A DNA stretch of 17,870 nt. It comes from an uncultured Candidatus Melainabacteria bacterium. GTDB taxonomy: Bacteria; Cyanobacteriota; Vampirovibrionia; Gastranaerophilales; Gastranaerophilaceae. A model generated the notes under the pieces. The model was not told the origin of the DNA, ran no database searches, and worked only from the letters and a program-made list of their open reading frames with translations. Below, piece after piece: positions 1-7,017 of the stretch. Within the stretch, counting starts at the first letter, position 1, and the number at the start of each line of letters is the position of its first letter. Location: NCBI GenBank assembly GCA_932182025.1, contig CAKNXK010000021.1:1-17870 (forward strand), given 5' to 3'. The position numbers and the translations under genes were made by a program.

Positions 1-50
1 AACCTACACACTAACCTTCTACACATGAGGAATTAACGAAACAAGATTCC

Positions 51-84
51 AAAGCCCTTCTTTTTTAAAGAAGGCTTTTTTTTT
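51..84 (+). terminator. Intrinsic terminator of an upstream gene outside the window
   Basis: A GC-containing stem (AAAGCC-C-TTCTTT against AAAGAAGGCTTT, one bulged C) is followed by a run of eight or nine T. It must serve a plus-strand gene whose body lies left of the window. Positions 1-50 are too short to tell which frame, if any, is that gene's tail; stops are present in all three forward frames by position 36. Confidence 0.8.
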
Positions 85-115
85 GCCAATTTTACAATTG
101 TAAAATCGGCAAAAA
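80..115. repeat. 36-bp inverted repeat abutting the -35 element
   Basis: The arms TTTTTGCC and GGCAAAAA flank an 18-bp perfect palindrome (89-106, ATTTTACAATTGTAAAAT), with one A/C mismatch between them. The left arm reuses the T-run of the preceding terminator. The right arm stops one base before the -35 hexamer of the next promoter. As DNA it looks like a dyad operator. As RNA it would be a nearly loopless hairpin, which favours a DNA-level role. The binding protein is unknown. Confidence 0.6.
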
Positions 116-116
116 T

Positions 117-145
117 TTGAAAAACTCCATGTAATATAGTATAAT
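117..145 (+). promoter_or_regulatory. Sigma-70-type promoter for the matrixin-like gene
   Basis: TTGAAA at 117-122 and a perfect TATAAT at 140-145 are separated by 17 bases. Transcription should start near 152, giving an untranslated leader of about 60 bases before the ATG at 215. AGAGG at 199-203 is a plausible but distant ribosome binding site. Confidence 0.75.
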
Positions 146-214
146 TAAAGCGCAAAAATAAAATTTACGTGTTTTATTAAGAATATTAGTATTATAAAAG
201 AGGTTTTTAAACAA

Positions 215-1435
215 ATGAAAAAGACAGTTATTAGTACATTCCTAATTGCAGCTGGTGCTTTTGCTCTTATGAACTCTGCTTCTGTTCAAGCTGATGAAAC
301 AATTTCAGGTCCACAGAATACAGCTGTTGTAAGACTTGGTTATGATAAGTCTATGGGCGAAAAAACGATTAAGGCTGCTGTTATCGATAGCTATTTCAGA
401 CAAGTTTGTAAAAATGGTAAAATTGTTAGATGGAATAAGAGTTCAATGCCATTGAATGTTTATATTCAGGATTCAAACGATGTTCCTGAGTATTACAGAG
501 AAGTTGTAATTAATGCATATCAGGCGTGGCAGAGAGCAAGTGAAGGTCTTGTAAGATTTCATTTTGTAGAAACTCCGGAAGAAGCTGATATGAAATGTTA
601 TTTCAAGGTTAATGACAACAAGGATTCCATTGGAGTTCATGCATTTGCTGTTAACGGAAATGTAATTAAAGATTCGGTGATTATTTTTAATAAAGTAGAT
701 AACAAAGGTCATAGTCACGATTCTAAACAATTATTCTCATCTGCTTTGCAAGAAATCGGGCACTCATTGGGATTAACCGGAAATAGTCAAAGTATTTATG
801 ATGTTATGTATCCGATTGGAACAAAATTCAATACAGAAATCACACCGCGTGATTTGAAAACTCTTGCGTTGTTGTATTCAGTTATTCCTGATGTTACAAA
901 TACTCCGCTTTCAGCAGAAGAAAAATCATTATTGTTTACACCGGCAGAAGTTCTTTCTACATTGAATGTTCCTGTTGATGATAATACAAAGCTTGATGAA
1001 TTTACACCAGCAGATATAGCTTCTCATTTGGCATTAGCTGAACAATACAGAAAAAGAGCAGAATACACTAAAGCTGCTCAAGAGTATCAAATTGTAGCAC
1101 AGTCAAAAACTGACAGAAGAAGTAAATCAGAAGTTTATTATGAAATCGCTGTAATGTATTTGGATGCAGAAGAGTTTGATAATGCAAGAAGCTGTGCAGA
1201 GATTGCATGGGCAACTGATGAAAACGATCAAACAATTATCTTGCCTCCGTTGATAAATTATTATACAAAACGTACAAATACGGCGGTTGAACAGCTTGAA
1301 GATATTTTGAAACAAAACCCTTATAATAAACATGCTTATAAGCTTTTGTGTCAAATTTACAGAGACAGACACCACGAAAATCTTTTGAATTCAACAATCA
1401 GAAGATATGGTAAAACAGCAGGTGTGGTTGATTAA
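215..1435 (+). CDS. Secreted matrixin-like (M10-type) protein with TPR-like C-terminus, probable pseudoprotease
   Basis: A 406-residue protein with a signal peptide (about residues 1-26, cleavage after VQA). Residues 75-225 follow the layout of bacterial matrixin-type zinc proteases: a PLNVYI strand, an AW helix, a substrate-edge region, the zinc helix QEIGHSLGLTGNS (179-191), the Met-turn DVMYP (196-200) and the TPRDLKTLALLYS ending. In active relatives the helix reads HExxHxxGxxxHS. Here the first and third histidine positions are Q179 and N190; only E180 and H183 remain. Residues 265-395 look helical and TPR-like (EQYRKRAEYTKAAQEY, AVMYLDAEEFDNAR). The start is set by the signal peptide and the upstream promoter. 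The gene is monocistronic between a promoter and a terminator. I infer an exported peptide- or protein-binding role rather than proteolysis; an atypical metal site cannot be excluded. Confidence 0.75.
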   Translation: MKKTVISTFLIAAGAFALMNSASVQADETISGPQNTAVVRLGYDKSMGEKTIKAAVIDSYFRQVCKNGKIVRWNKSSMPLNVYIQDSNDVPEYYREVVINAYQAWQRASEGLVRFHFVETPEEADMKCYFKVNDNKDSIGVHAFAVNGNVIKDSVIIFNKVDNKGHSHDSKQLFSSALQEIGHSLGLTGNSQSIYDVMYPIGTKFNTEITPRDLKTLALLYSVIPDVTNTPLSAEEKSLLFTPAEVLSTLNVPVDDNTKLDEFTPADIASHLALAEQYRKRAEYTKAAQEYQIVAQSKTDRRSKSEVYYEIAVMYLDAEEFDNARSCAEIAWATDENDQTIILPPLINYYTKRTNTAVEQLEDILKQNPYNKHAYKLLCQIYRDRHHENLLNSTIRRYGKTAGVVD

Positions 1436-1454
1436 TTATTATTAATAGAAATAT

Positions 1455-1494
1455 TTAGACAAAAAGGGCGGTATTCACCGCCCTTTTTGTCTAA
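1455..1494 (+). terminator. Strong intrinsic terminator after the matrixin-like gene
   Basis: A perfect 17-bp stem (1455-1471 with 1478-1494) encloses the loop TATTCA. The core is GGGCGG/CCGCCC, and the T-run lies inside the right arm. The A-rich left arm means it could also stop transcription on the other strand. Confidence 0.9.
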
Positions 1495-1549
1495 TGAAAC
1501 TCTTTGCCGATAACGTTATATTTAGAATGTAATCGAAAGGAGTTTTTTA

Positions 1550-2032
1550 ATGAAGACAGATTTGATTCTTAGAGAACCTGAATTATATTTTGATAGTATT
1601 CATAATGAACTTAATAACTTTTTAAGAGATACTGTATTGCATCCGGCTTTTTCGCATCAGTTATCTATGAAAAAAGTTTCTACCTGGCGTCCTGCTGTCG
1701 AGATTAAACAAACAGAAAATGACTACAAGATTAAGGTTCAGCTTCCGGGTGTAAAACTTGATGATATTGATGTTGAATTGGATAATGATTTTATGACAAT
1801 TACAGCAGAGATTGAAGAAGAGAGAGAAGAAAAGGAAGAAAAAGAGAAGAATTTGAAATATCATACTTGCGAATTCAGATATGGTAAATACAAACGTACT
1901 ATTTCTTTCGATCAGCCTATTCGAACAGAAGAAGCGACTGCTGACTATAAAAACGGTATTTTGTCAATTACGCTTCCAAAACAGCATGTCGAAGAAGCTA
2001 AGCCAAAGAAATTAACAATTAAAGAGAAGTAG
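1550..2032 (+). CDS. Hsp20 / alpha-crystallin family small heat shock protein
   Basis: A 160-residue ATP-independent holdase chaperone that would bind unfolding proteins in the cytoplasm. The alpha-crystallin domain spans about residues 45-140: WRPAVEIKQTENDYKIKVQL at its start, then LPGV, and the diagnostic A-x-x-x-N-G-I-L-x-I-x-L-P segment (ADYKNGILSITLPK) at its end. The N-terminal arm and short C-terminal tail are usual for the family, though the tail has no clear I-x-I motif. A charged Glu/Lys-rich loop (about residues 86-102) takes the place of the usual loop between strands. AAAGGAG sits 8 bases before the ATG. I saw no CIRCE element upstream and no convincing -35; TAGAAT at 1523-1528 is a possible -10. 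It stands alone after a strong terminator. Confidence 0.93.
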   Translation: MKTDLILREPELYFDSIHNELNNFLRDTVLHPAFSHQLSMKKVSTWRPAVEIKQTENDYKIKVQLPGVKLDDIDVELDNDFMTITAEIEEEREEKEEKEKNLKYHTCEFRYGKYKRTISFDQPIRTEEATADYKNGILSITLPKQHVEEAKPKKLTIKEK

Positions 2033-2037
2033 CCGTT

Positions 2038-2097
2038 GTGACCTACAGCTTATTACTATAGGGAGATATTTAGTTGTTGATGTATCTCTTGGGTCGC
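2038..2097 (+). other. Folded RNA element of unknown class between hsp20 and its terminator
   Basis: GUGACC (2038-2043) can pair with GGUCGC (2092-2097). Inside that, GGGAGAUA (2061-2068) pairs with UAUCUCUU (2083-2090), closing a 14-nt loop. A 17-nt strand (2044-2060) is left unpaired on one side. The element begins 5 bases after the hsp20 stop and is followed by an intrinsic terminator. It could be a 3'-UTR-derived small RNA, an mRNA stabiliser, or a leader of the downstream regulator. I do not recognise the class. Confidence 0.4.
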
Positions 2098-2104
2098 AGA
2101 TGGT

Positions 2105-2130
2105 AAAAGGGTGGTTTATCCACCCTTTTT
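2105..2130 (+). terminator. Intrinsic terminator after hsp20 and the folded element
   Basis: AAAAGGGTGG (2105-2114) pairs with CCACCCTTTT (2120-2129) around the loop TTTAT and ends in a T-run. Confidence 0.88.
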
Positions 2131-2170
2131 ATACTTTTGACTAGTTAAATTTTACGAGAGACCATTATAT

Positions 2171-2176
2171 TATAAT
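2171..2176 (+). promoter_or_regulatory. Candidate -10 box for the XRE regulator
   Basis: A perfect TATAAT lies 48 bases before the ATG at 2224, but no good -35 hexamer sits at 16-18 bases (TTTACG at 2151 is only 14 away, TTGACT at 2137 is 28 away). A regulator-dependent promoter is possible. Confidence 0.35.
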
Positions 2177-2223
2177 TAAATGTAATATCTTATATAGAAA
2201 AATATTTTGTAATACACGACAAT

Positions 2224-2454
2224 ATGACTATGAACATGAAAGAAAGACTTAAAAATATTGGCATTAGCATAAAGAGCGAAAGATTGAGACGTGGAATGTC
2301 TCAAGAAGAATTAGCAGAGAGATGTGATATCTCAAGAAATTCTGTTAGTTTGATTGAAACAGGAAAAATTAATCCAACAATTATCAGAGTAATTGATATT
2401 GCTGATGCATTGGGTATAAGTATTGATTCTTTAGTTAAAGACGCTAAAAACTAA
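2224..2454 (+). CDS. Small XRE/Cro-CI family helix-turn-helix regulator
   Basis: A 76-residue DNA-binding protein that is almost entirely one HTH_3 domain (about residues 7-70): IKSERLRRGMSQEELAERC, then the recognition helix DISRNSVSLIETGKINPT, then a typical ending that leads into LGISIDSLV. There is no sensing domain, so it is likely a dimeric repressor or autoregulator. Three in-frame ATG codons (2224, 2230, 2236) compete as the start; none has a Shine-Dalgarno sequence, so the true N-terminus could be 2 or 4 residues shorter. It sits alone between the hsp20 terminator and the rbfA promoter. Possible local targets are its own promoter and the hairpin at 2480-2502, but that is inference. 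Confidence 0.85.
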   Translation: MTMNMKERLKNIGISIKSERLRRGMSQEELAERCDISRNSVSLIETGKINPTIIRVIDIADALGISIDSLVKDAKN

Positions 2455-2479
2455 TTATTATACACGTATCGTTTTAAGA

Positions 2480-2502
2480 TCTGGACAAGGAGTTTGTGCA
2501 GA
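2480..2502 (+). repeat. Inverted repeat overlapping the rbfA promoter region
   Basis: TCTGGACAA (2480-2488) pairs with TTGTGCAGA (2494-2502), apart from one G/G opposition, around the loop GGAGT. It is followed by CATTTTGTTTT, so it may be a weak terminator for the XRE gene. It also covers the -35 zone of the extended -10 promoter at 2516-2524, so it could instead be an operator. Confidence 0.4.
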
Positions 2503-2515
2503 CATTTTGTTTTCG

Positions 2516-2524
2516 TGGTATAAT
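2516..2524 (+). promoter_or_regulatory. Extended -10 promoter for rbfA-truB
   Basis: TGG-TATAAT matches the TGn-TATAAT extended -10 consensus. The sequence 17 bases upstream (GTGCAG) is a poor -35, which fits an extended -10 type. Transcription should start near 2531, about 20 bases before the ATG at 2553. Confidence 0.65.
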
Positions 2525-2552
2525 ATTAATATAGTCAATAAAGGAGAATACA

Positions 2553-2900
2553 ATGACTTTACGTAATGAAAGAGTTAGAAAAGAACTTATGCGTGATATT
2601 TCAGAAATTTTACGCCGAGAAATCCGCGGATTAGAAGGCGTTGTGTCTGTTGTCGATGTTGAGGTTTCTCATGACAATTCTTACGCTAAAGTTATTTACA
2701 GTGTTTTAGGTTCTCCTGAGCAAGTTGAAAAAACAAAAGAAATTATTGAGAAAAATACAGGACGTGTACGTTATGAAGTAGGAAAACGTATTCGTTTACG
2801 AGTAACCCCTGAAATCAAATTCGTTTTTAGCGATGGTTTAGAACAAGGTTCACGTGTGCTTGATTTGATTGAGAAAATCTCAAGAGGCGAAATCAAATAA
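2553..2900 (+). CDS. rbfA: Ribosome-binding factor A
   Basis: A 115-residue KH-like-fold protein that acts in 30S subunit maturation, contacting 16S rRNA near the 5'-end helix. The whole protein matches the family. It opens with RNERVRKELMRDISEILRRE, continues with VSVVDVEVSHDNSYAKVIYSV, and ends with RLRVTPEIKFVFSDGLEQGSRVLDLI, the typical signature with the region before the final helix. Length is normal. AAAGGAG lies 6 to 7 bases before the ATG. The stop codon overlaps the truB start by one base (TAATG), so the two are translationally coupled. The rbfA-truB order is common in bacteria; nusA and infB, often found upstream, are absent here. Confidence 0.95.
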   Translation: MTLRNERVRKELMRDISEILRREIRGLEGVVSVVDVEVSHDNSYAKVIYSVLGSPEQVEKTKEIIEKNTGRVRYEVGKRIRLRVTPEIKFVFSDGLEQGSRVLDLIEKISRGEIK

Positions 2901-3751
2901 TGTTTGGTTTTATCAATGTTTATAAGCCAAAGGGCAAAACATCGCATGATGTTGTTGCTGTTTTAAGACGTGTAACTAAAATTAAACAAATTGGTCACAC
3001 CGGAACTCTTGATCCTTTTGCAGAAGGTGTTTTGCCGATTTGCATAGGAAAAGCAACTCGTTTAATAGAATATTTAAATGACGATAAAGCTTATGTTGCA
3101 ACTATTCAATTTGGAAAATCAACAACTACCTATGATTTGGAAGGTGAAGGGGTAAATTTTTCTGATAGTAGAGTTGGTTTAGCAGAAATAGAAAAATATT
3201 TGGAAAATTTTAGGGGCGAAATTGAGCAGCTGCCTCCTATTTATTCAGCGATAAAAGTTAACGGTAAAAAACTTTATGAATACGCGAGAAAAGGAGAAGA
3301 TGTTGAAATTAAGCCTCGAAAGGTTACAATAAATGAGCTTAAAGTTGTTAATTTTAACGAAGAAACTCAACAGTTAGAGCTTTATATTGACTGTTCAAAA
3401 GGTACCTATATTCGCTCTATTGCTAATGATTTAGGCGAAATGGCAGGTGTGTACGGACACTTAATTAAACTTGTCAGAGTAAAAGCCGGTAATTTCCTTG
3501 TAGAAAATTCAATTGCATTAGAAGAGTTTCAAACAAAAGAGATTGTATGTGATAATTTGATTTATCCGCTAGAGTATCTTGATTATCCAAAGTATGAATT
3601 ATCAGAAAATGAAAAGGTAAAAGTTGCAAACGGCAATTCGATACTTTTAAATTGTGAAGATGGCTTAACACTTTTAACTTATGCTAAAACCCTTGCTGCA
3701 GTAGCTGAAATCTCGCATGGTAAGGCTATTATGCAAAAAGTTTTTCTCTAA
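2900..3751 (+). CDS. truB: tRNA pseudouridine(55) synthase
   Basis: A 283-residue enzyme that converts U55 of tRNA to pseudouridine in the T-loop. The N-terminal FINVYKPKGKTSHDVV is the conserved family start. The catalytic aspartate is D38 in GHTGTLDPFAEGVLP, followed by GKATRL. Later family blocks are LPPIYSAIKVNGKKLYEYAR (about residues 111-130) and KGTYIRSIANDLGE (about 167-180). The C-terminal part (from about 220) fits the small TruB C-terminal domain. The ATG shares a base with the rbfA stop and has no clean Shine-Dalgarno of its own (AGAGG is about 12 bases upstream), consistent with termination-reinitiation. No terminator hairpin is visible after it. Confidence 0.96.
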   Translation: MFGFINVYKPKGKTSHDVVAVLRRVTKIKQIGHTGTLDPFAEGVLPICIGKATRLIEYLNDDKAYVATIQFGKSTTTYDLEGEGVNFSDSRVGLAEIEKYLENFRGEIEQLPPIYSAIKVNGKKLYEYARKGEDVEIKPRKVTINELKVVNFNEETQQLELYIDCSKGTYIRSIANDLGEMAGVYGHLIKLVRVKAGNFLVENSIALEEFQTKEIVCDNLIYPLEYLDYPKYELSENEKVKVANGNSILLNCEDGLTLLTYAKTLAAVAEISHGKAIMQKVFL

Positions 3752-3764
3752 ATTTGCACAGCTG

Positions 3765-3793
3765 TTGCTCTTCTCCGTGTAATATGCTATAAT
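3765..3793 (+). promoter_or_regulatory. Promoter for the S1 protein gene
   Basis: TTGCTC (3765-3770), a 17-base spacer and TATAAT (3788-3793) preceded by TGC, so both a partial -35 and an extended -10 are present. It begins 13 bases after the truB stop. AAAAGGAG lies just before the ATG at 3828. Confidence 0.75.
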
Positions 3794-3827
3794 AAACGCG
3801 TGTTTATTTGGAAAAGGAGAATGCTCA

Positions 3828-4883
3828 ATGGTTGAAAAGTATTCAGATAGTGAATTTGAGGCTCTTTTAGGGAAGTATGATTATAACTTCAAAAGAGGCG
3901 ATATCGTTAAAGGCGTTGTATGCGCTTATGAATCTGACGGCGCAATTGTAGACATTGGTTCAAAATGTACTGCATTTGTTCCATCTTATGAAGTGTCTTC
4001 AGATAGAAAAGCTAAGGCTGAAGATGTTTTAGAAAAAGGTACAGAGTATGAATTTTTGATTACTCAGGATTGTGATGAAAACGGAAAATTTAATCTTTCT
4101 TATAAAAAAGTTCATCTTGCTCATACCTGGGCTGAATTACAAAAGGTTAAAGATGCTGATGAAACAATATCAGTTGTTATTTCACAAACTGTTAAAGGCG
4201 GCTTGATTGTTGATGTTTCAGGAGTTCAAGGTTTTATTCCGCAAGGACAGCTTTGTGCTAGAGAAACTATTTGCAATGTTGGTGACAAAATTGATGTTAA
4301 AATTTTGACATTGGATAAAGCTCAAAACAATTTAATTTTATCTAACAGAAAAGTTTATGAAACAAATATGGCTGAGACTCGTAAGAGTGTATTTGCTCAA
4401 ATCGAAGTTGGTCAGATTGTTAAAGGTGAAGTTGTCAGAATTACTGATTTCGGTGCTTTTGTAAATATTGGCGGAGTTGATTGTTTGTTGCCGCTTTCTC
4501 AAATCTCTTGGAAATGGGTTGAGCATCCGACAGACTTGCTTAAAGTTGGTCAAGAAATCAATGTTGAAATTATTGATGTTGATCATGATAAACAAAGAAT
4601 TAGCTTGAGCTTAAAAAACACTGAGCCTGATCCGTGGATTAAAGCAGAAGAAGAGTTAAAAGAAGGCGATGTTAAAGAAGGTATTATTACAAGAATCAAA
4701 GGTTTTGGAGCGTTTGTAGAAGTGCTTCCGGGTGTGGAAGCTTTACTTCCTCAATCTGAGCTTGCTGAATATCAGAATAAAACAGGTGCTATTCTAAAAG
4801 CCGGCGATAAGATTAATACTTCTATTATCAAATTCAATCCTAAGGATAAGAGAATATCTTTGGGACTGCCTGCAGAAGCTTAG
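3828..4883 (+). CDS. rpsA: Ribosomal protein S1 family, four S1 domains
   Basis: A 351-residue RNA-binding protein made of four tandem S1 (OB-fold) domains at about residues 22-94, 108-175, 193-264 and 278-348. Domains 3 and 4 are the most canonical (GQIVKGEVVRITDFGAFVNI and GDVKEGIITRIKGFGAFVEV, each closing with D-x-x-x-x-R-I-S-L). Domains 1 and 2 are more divergent (DIGSKCTAFVPSYEV, DVSGVQGFIPQGQL). It would help recruit mRNA to the 30S subunit. It is shorter than six-domain proteobacterial S1 and closer in size to cyanobacterial and Gram-positive forms. A good Shine-Dalgarno (AAAAGGAG) precedes the ATG. It has its own promoter and a strong terminator. An S1-domain regulator of translation is the alternative reading. 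Confidence 0.9.
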   Translation: MVEKYSDSEFEALLGKYDYNFKRGDIVKGVVCAYESDGAIVDIGSKCTAFVPSYEVSSDRKAKAEDVLEKGTEYEFLITQDCDENGKFNLSYKKVHLAHTWAELQKVKDADETISVVISQTVKGGLIVDVSGVQGFIPQGQLCARETICNVGDKIDVKILTLDKAQNNLILSNRKVYETNMAETRKSVFAQIEVGQIVKGEVVRITDFGAFVNIGGVDCLLPLSQISWKWVEHPTDLLKVGQEINVEIIDVDHDKQRISLSLKNTEPDPWIKAEEELKEGDVKEGIITRIKGFGAFVEVLPGVEALLPQSELAEYQNKTGAILKAGDKINTSIIKFNPKDKRISLGLPAEA

Positions 4884-4893
4884 AATTTTGTGT

Positions 4894-4929
4894 AAAAATC
4901 CCCCGAACTTCCGGTTCGGGGGATTTTTT
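4894..4929 (+). terminator. Strong intrinsic terminator after rpsA
   Basis: A 15-bp perfect stem (4894-4908 with 4914-4928) has a five-pair C/G core, the loop TTCCG and a T-run. The A-run on the left arm allows bidirectional action. Confidence 0.93.
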
Positions 4930-4992
4930 GTTGCATTTATTTAATTTTGTACTAGGATAGTTGTATAGGTAGTATATGTGTGGTAAGTACGA

Positions 4993-7017
4993 ATGAAAAT
5001 AGCTCCAATCAACACGACTCAAAGAGTCAACCAACTCCAATATCCAAATCGTATAAATAAAACAGATGATATTAAGCAGAATTCTGAAACAGACAGTTCT
5101 TTTTTTAGAGCATATTATTTACCGGTTGCGGAAGTTAGGAATTATCCAAAAACAATTAGTTTTCTGGGAAAAATTGTTCATATTGTAGATGGCGGAATTC
5201 ATGCGAATAATATGCAGCATTTCTTGAAGGCAGTTAGAAATGATGCTGATGTTCAGATGCATGATGTTATTGTTAATGCGAAGGATAGAAGCGTAAAACA
5301 ATTAAAAAGTGCAGAAGAACAATTAACGCTTTTAGGAGAAAAGATGCGTAATTATAGTGGTGAATATACTGCTGTACCGATTTTAGCATCTGTACCTTTG
5401 TTAAATATTCAAGATCAATATAATAGAGTGATGGGTGAAAACAGAGTTTTTACACCTGAAAATATAAAAGCTAATAAAGAAGATATTTTGTATTTTTTGA
5501 AAAGAATATATGATAATCCGCAGCGATATTCTGAGTATATTTCTTATATGGATCCGCTTTCACAGGGGATAGAATATACTTATGGTGTTATTCAGGCAAT
5601 AAATTCAATTGTTAAAAAAGGCAATAGCGTATATGTTCCAACAGGACATCCTGATGATTTAACCCTAAAATGGATGGCCGGGCAGAGAGGTTTGAAGCCG
5701 GAATTATATCACTATATTGCAACAGGAAATGATGTTAATAAATCTGTTGCAGGAATGAAAAAAGAGATTAAGGATAACAATTGGTACACTTTTAATCTTT
5801 TGTCATTGTCTGATGCAAGAATTGTTGGGGTAAAATCTACTGACTGGAAAAAGGATTTTATTTTTTCTGCGTATGATTCTTGTATAACAGATGCGGCAAG
5901 AGGGGTGTATAACCTAACCCCGCTTAGGGTGGATGGAAACCTTTTGGGATATAGTTTTACAGAAAACTATATGAATGACTATCCTTATGAAGAATTTCCT
6001 TTAAACAAAGAAGTTGCTAATCTTGTTGAATTTGTAGGTAAAGATAGAAAAGATGTTCTGGCAAATGTTAAAGAAACTGAGTTATTGAGAAAGCATTTAA
6101 AAGGAAAGCTTCCACTGTCTTCCGTTCCAAATAAACTGTATCCTATTCGTGATGTGTTTCCTTTAGAAAGAATTAAACGTGAAAGAATTGATTTGCAGGG
6201 TGAATATGTTGATAAGACTCTTTCGTTATTTTTTGATGAGAATAATGAAGACAAAATTATATTCAAAAAATGTGATTGCGAAGGAAGCGGGCGCCCAAGT
6301 GTTTTATCAGTTTGGGGCAGTTGTTATGCTACATTAAACGCTATTGCCAGAGATATAGGTTTTAGTGAGAATATTTCAGCTTTAGACAGAGATTTTGCCA
6401 GAGACTTGGAGTCTGCAAAACAAGTTCTGGAAGGACCACAAAAAACTTTTGCTATGCATTATGGTGAAATTTATTTAGCCAGATTATGTGAAACTGCAAA
6501 ACAATTGGTGCTTCATAATAGTTATTCCCCTCAAACAGCTATTCCTTACGAGATGTTAGGTGCTTTATATCAGGAAAAAGGAAATCTGGATGGTGCACTG
6601 GGTTGTTTTAATGAAGCACTGGATATTTTATCTAAAAGTTTTTATCGTAATAACAGCATAAAAAGTTTGAAGAATTTAACTATTGAGAACAATTACAGCT
6701 ACAATTCTTATTCCTATGACAATGCTTATAGAAAATACCAGGATGTTATATCTGTTGGACATTGGAATGATTCAATTCCCGGAGGCTCAACTAACCCTTC
6801 TGATAAGTTTAAGTTATACGTGCTAAAACTTTCTATGATTTATAAAAGAATTGCAGAAATATGCCGCAGCAAGGGCGAAAATTATCCGGCTGATGTTTGT
6901 GAAGCTGCTTCTAAAGATATTGTTGAATGCAGACTTAGAGGTGATGCTGTAATTCGTAGACGTGCTAATGGTGTTCAATATATTGGAGATTTGTATAATG
7001 AGATTAAGCAGCATTAA
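4993..7017 (+). CDS. Large orphan protein, coupled to a membrane-anchored hydrolase
   Basis: A 674-residue protein I cannot assign to a family. No signal peptide or membrane segment is visible. The first 50 residues are polar and Asn/Gln-rich, then ISFLGKIVHIVDGGIHANN (55-73) resembles the start of the next gene's product. The middle (about 120-350) looks like a globular alpha/beta domain and contains PTGHPDD (216-222), weakly like the PIG-L deacetylase HPDD motif. CDC (427-429) and WGSCYATLNA (441-450) mark a further conserved-looking segment. A TPR-like helical hairpin lies at 517-549 (YEMLGALYQEKGNLDGALGCFNEALDIL). The ATG at 4993 has no Shine-Dalgarno and only a weak candidate promoter; the next ATG is at residue 74, so 4993 is the best start. 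It overlaps the following gene by 20 bases, implying a joint function. Confidence 0.75.
   Translation: MKIAPINTTQRVNQLQYPNRINKTDDIKQNSETDSSFFRAYYLPVAEVRNYPKTISFLGKIVHIVDGGIHANNMQHFLKAVRNDADVQMHDVIVNAKDRSVKQLKSAEEQLTLLGEKMRNYSGEYTAVPILASVPLLNIQDQYNRVMGENRVFTPENIKANKEDILYFLKRIYDNPQRYSEYISYMDPLSQGIEYTYGVIQAINSIVKKGNSVYVPTGHPDDLTLKWMAGQRGLKPELYHYIATGNDVNKSVAGMKKEIKDNNWYTFNLLSLSDARIVGVKSTDWKKDFIFSAYDSCITDAARGVYNLTPLRVDGNLLGYSFTENYMNDYPYEEFPLNKEVANLVEFVGKDRKDVLANVKETELLRKHLKGKLPLSSVPNKLYPIRDVFPLERIKRERIDLQGEYVDKTLSLFFDENNEDKIIFKKCDCEGSGRPSVLSVWGSCYATLNAIARDIGFSENISALDRDFARDLESAKQVLEGPQKTFAMHYGEIYLARLCETAKQLVLHNSYSPQTAIPYEMLGALYQEKGNLDGALGCFNEALDILSKSFYRNNSIKSLKNLTIENNYSYNSYSYDNAYRKYQDVISVGHWNDSIPGGSTNPSDKFKLYVLKLSMIYKRIAEICRSKGENYPADVCEAASKDIVECRLRGDAVIRRRANGVQYIGDLYNEIKQH
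6985..6988 (+). promoter_or_regulatory. Ribosome binding site that sets the hydrolase start at 6998
   Basis: GGAG lies 9 bases before ATG 6998, inside the end of the preceding gene. An upstream in-frame GTG at 6962 has no such site and would add 12 unrelated residues, so 6998 is preferred. Confidence 0.7.

Noticed and set aside
1..50. Possible C-terminal tail of an upstream gene
   Set aside because: Frames ending at 28 or 36 are too short to choose between or to identify; only the terminator after them is clear.
6962..6997. Longer hydrolase start at a GTG
   Set aside because: It has no ribosome binding site, adds residues unrelated to the family, and lies deeper inside the preceding gene; ATG 6998 has GGAG at 9 bases.
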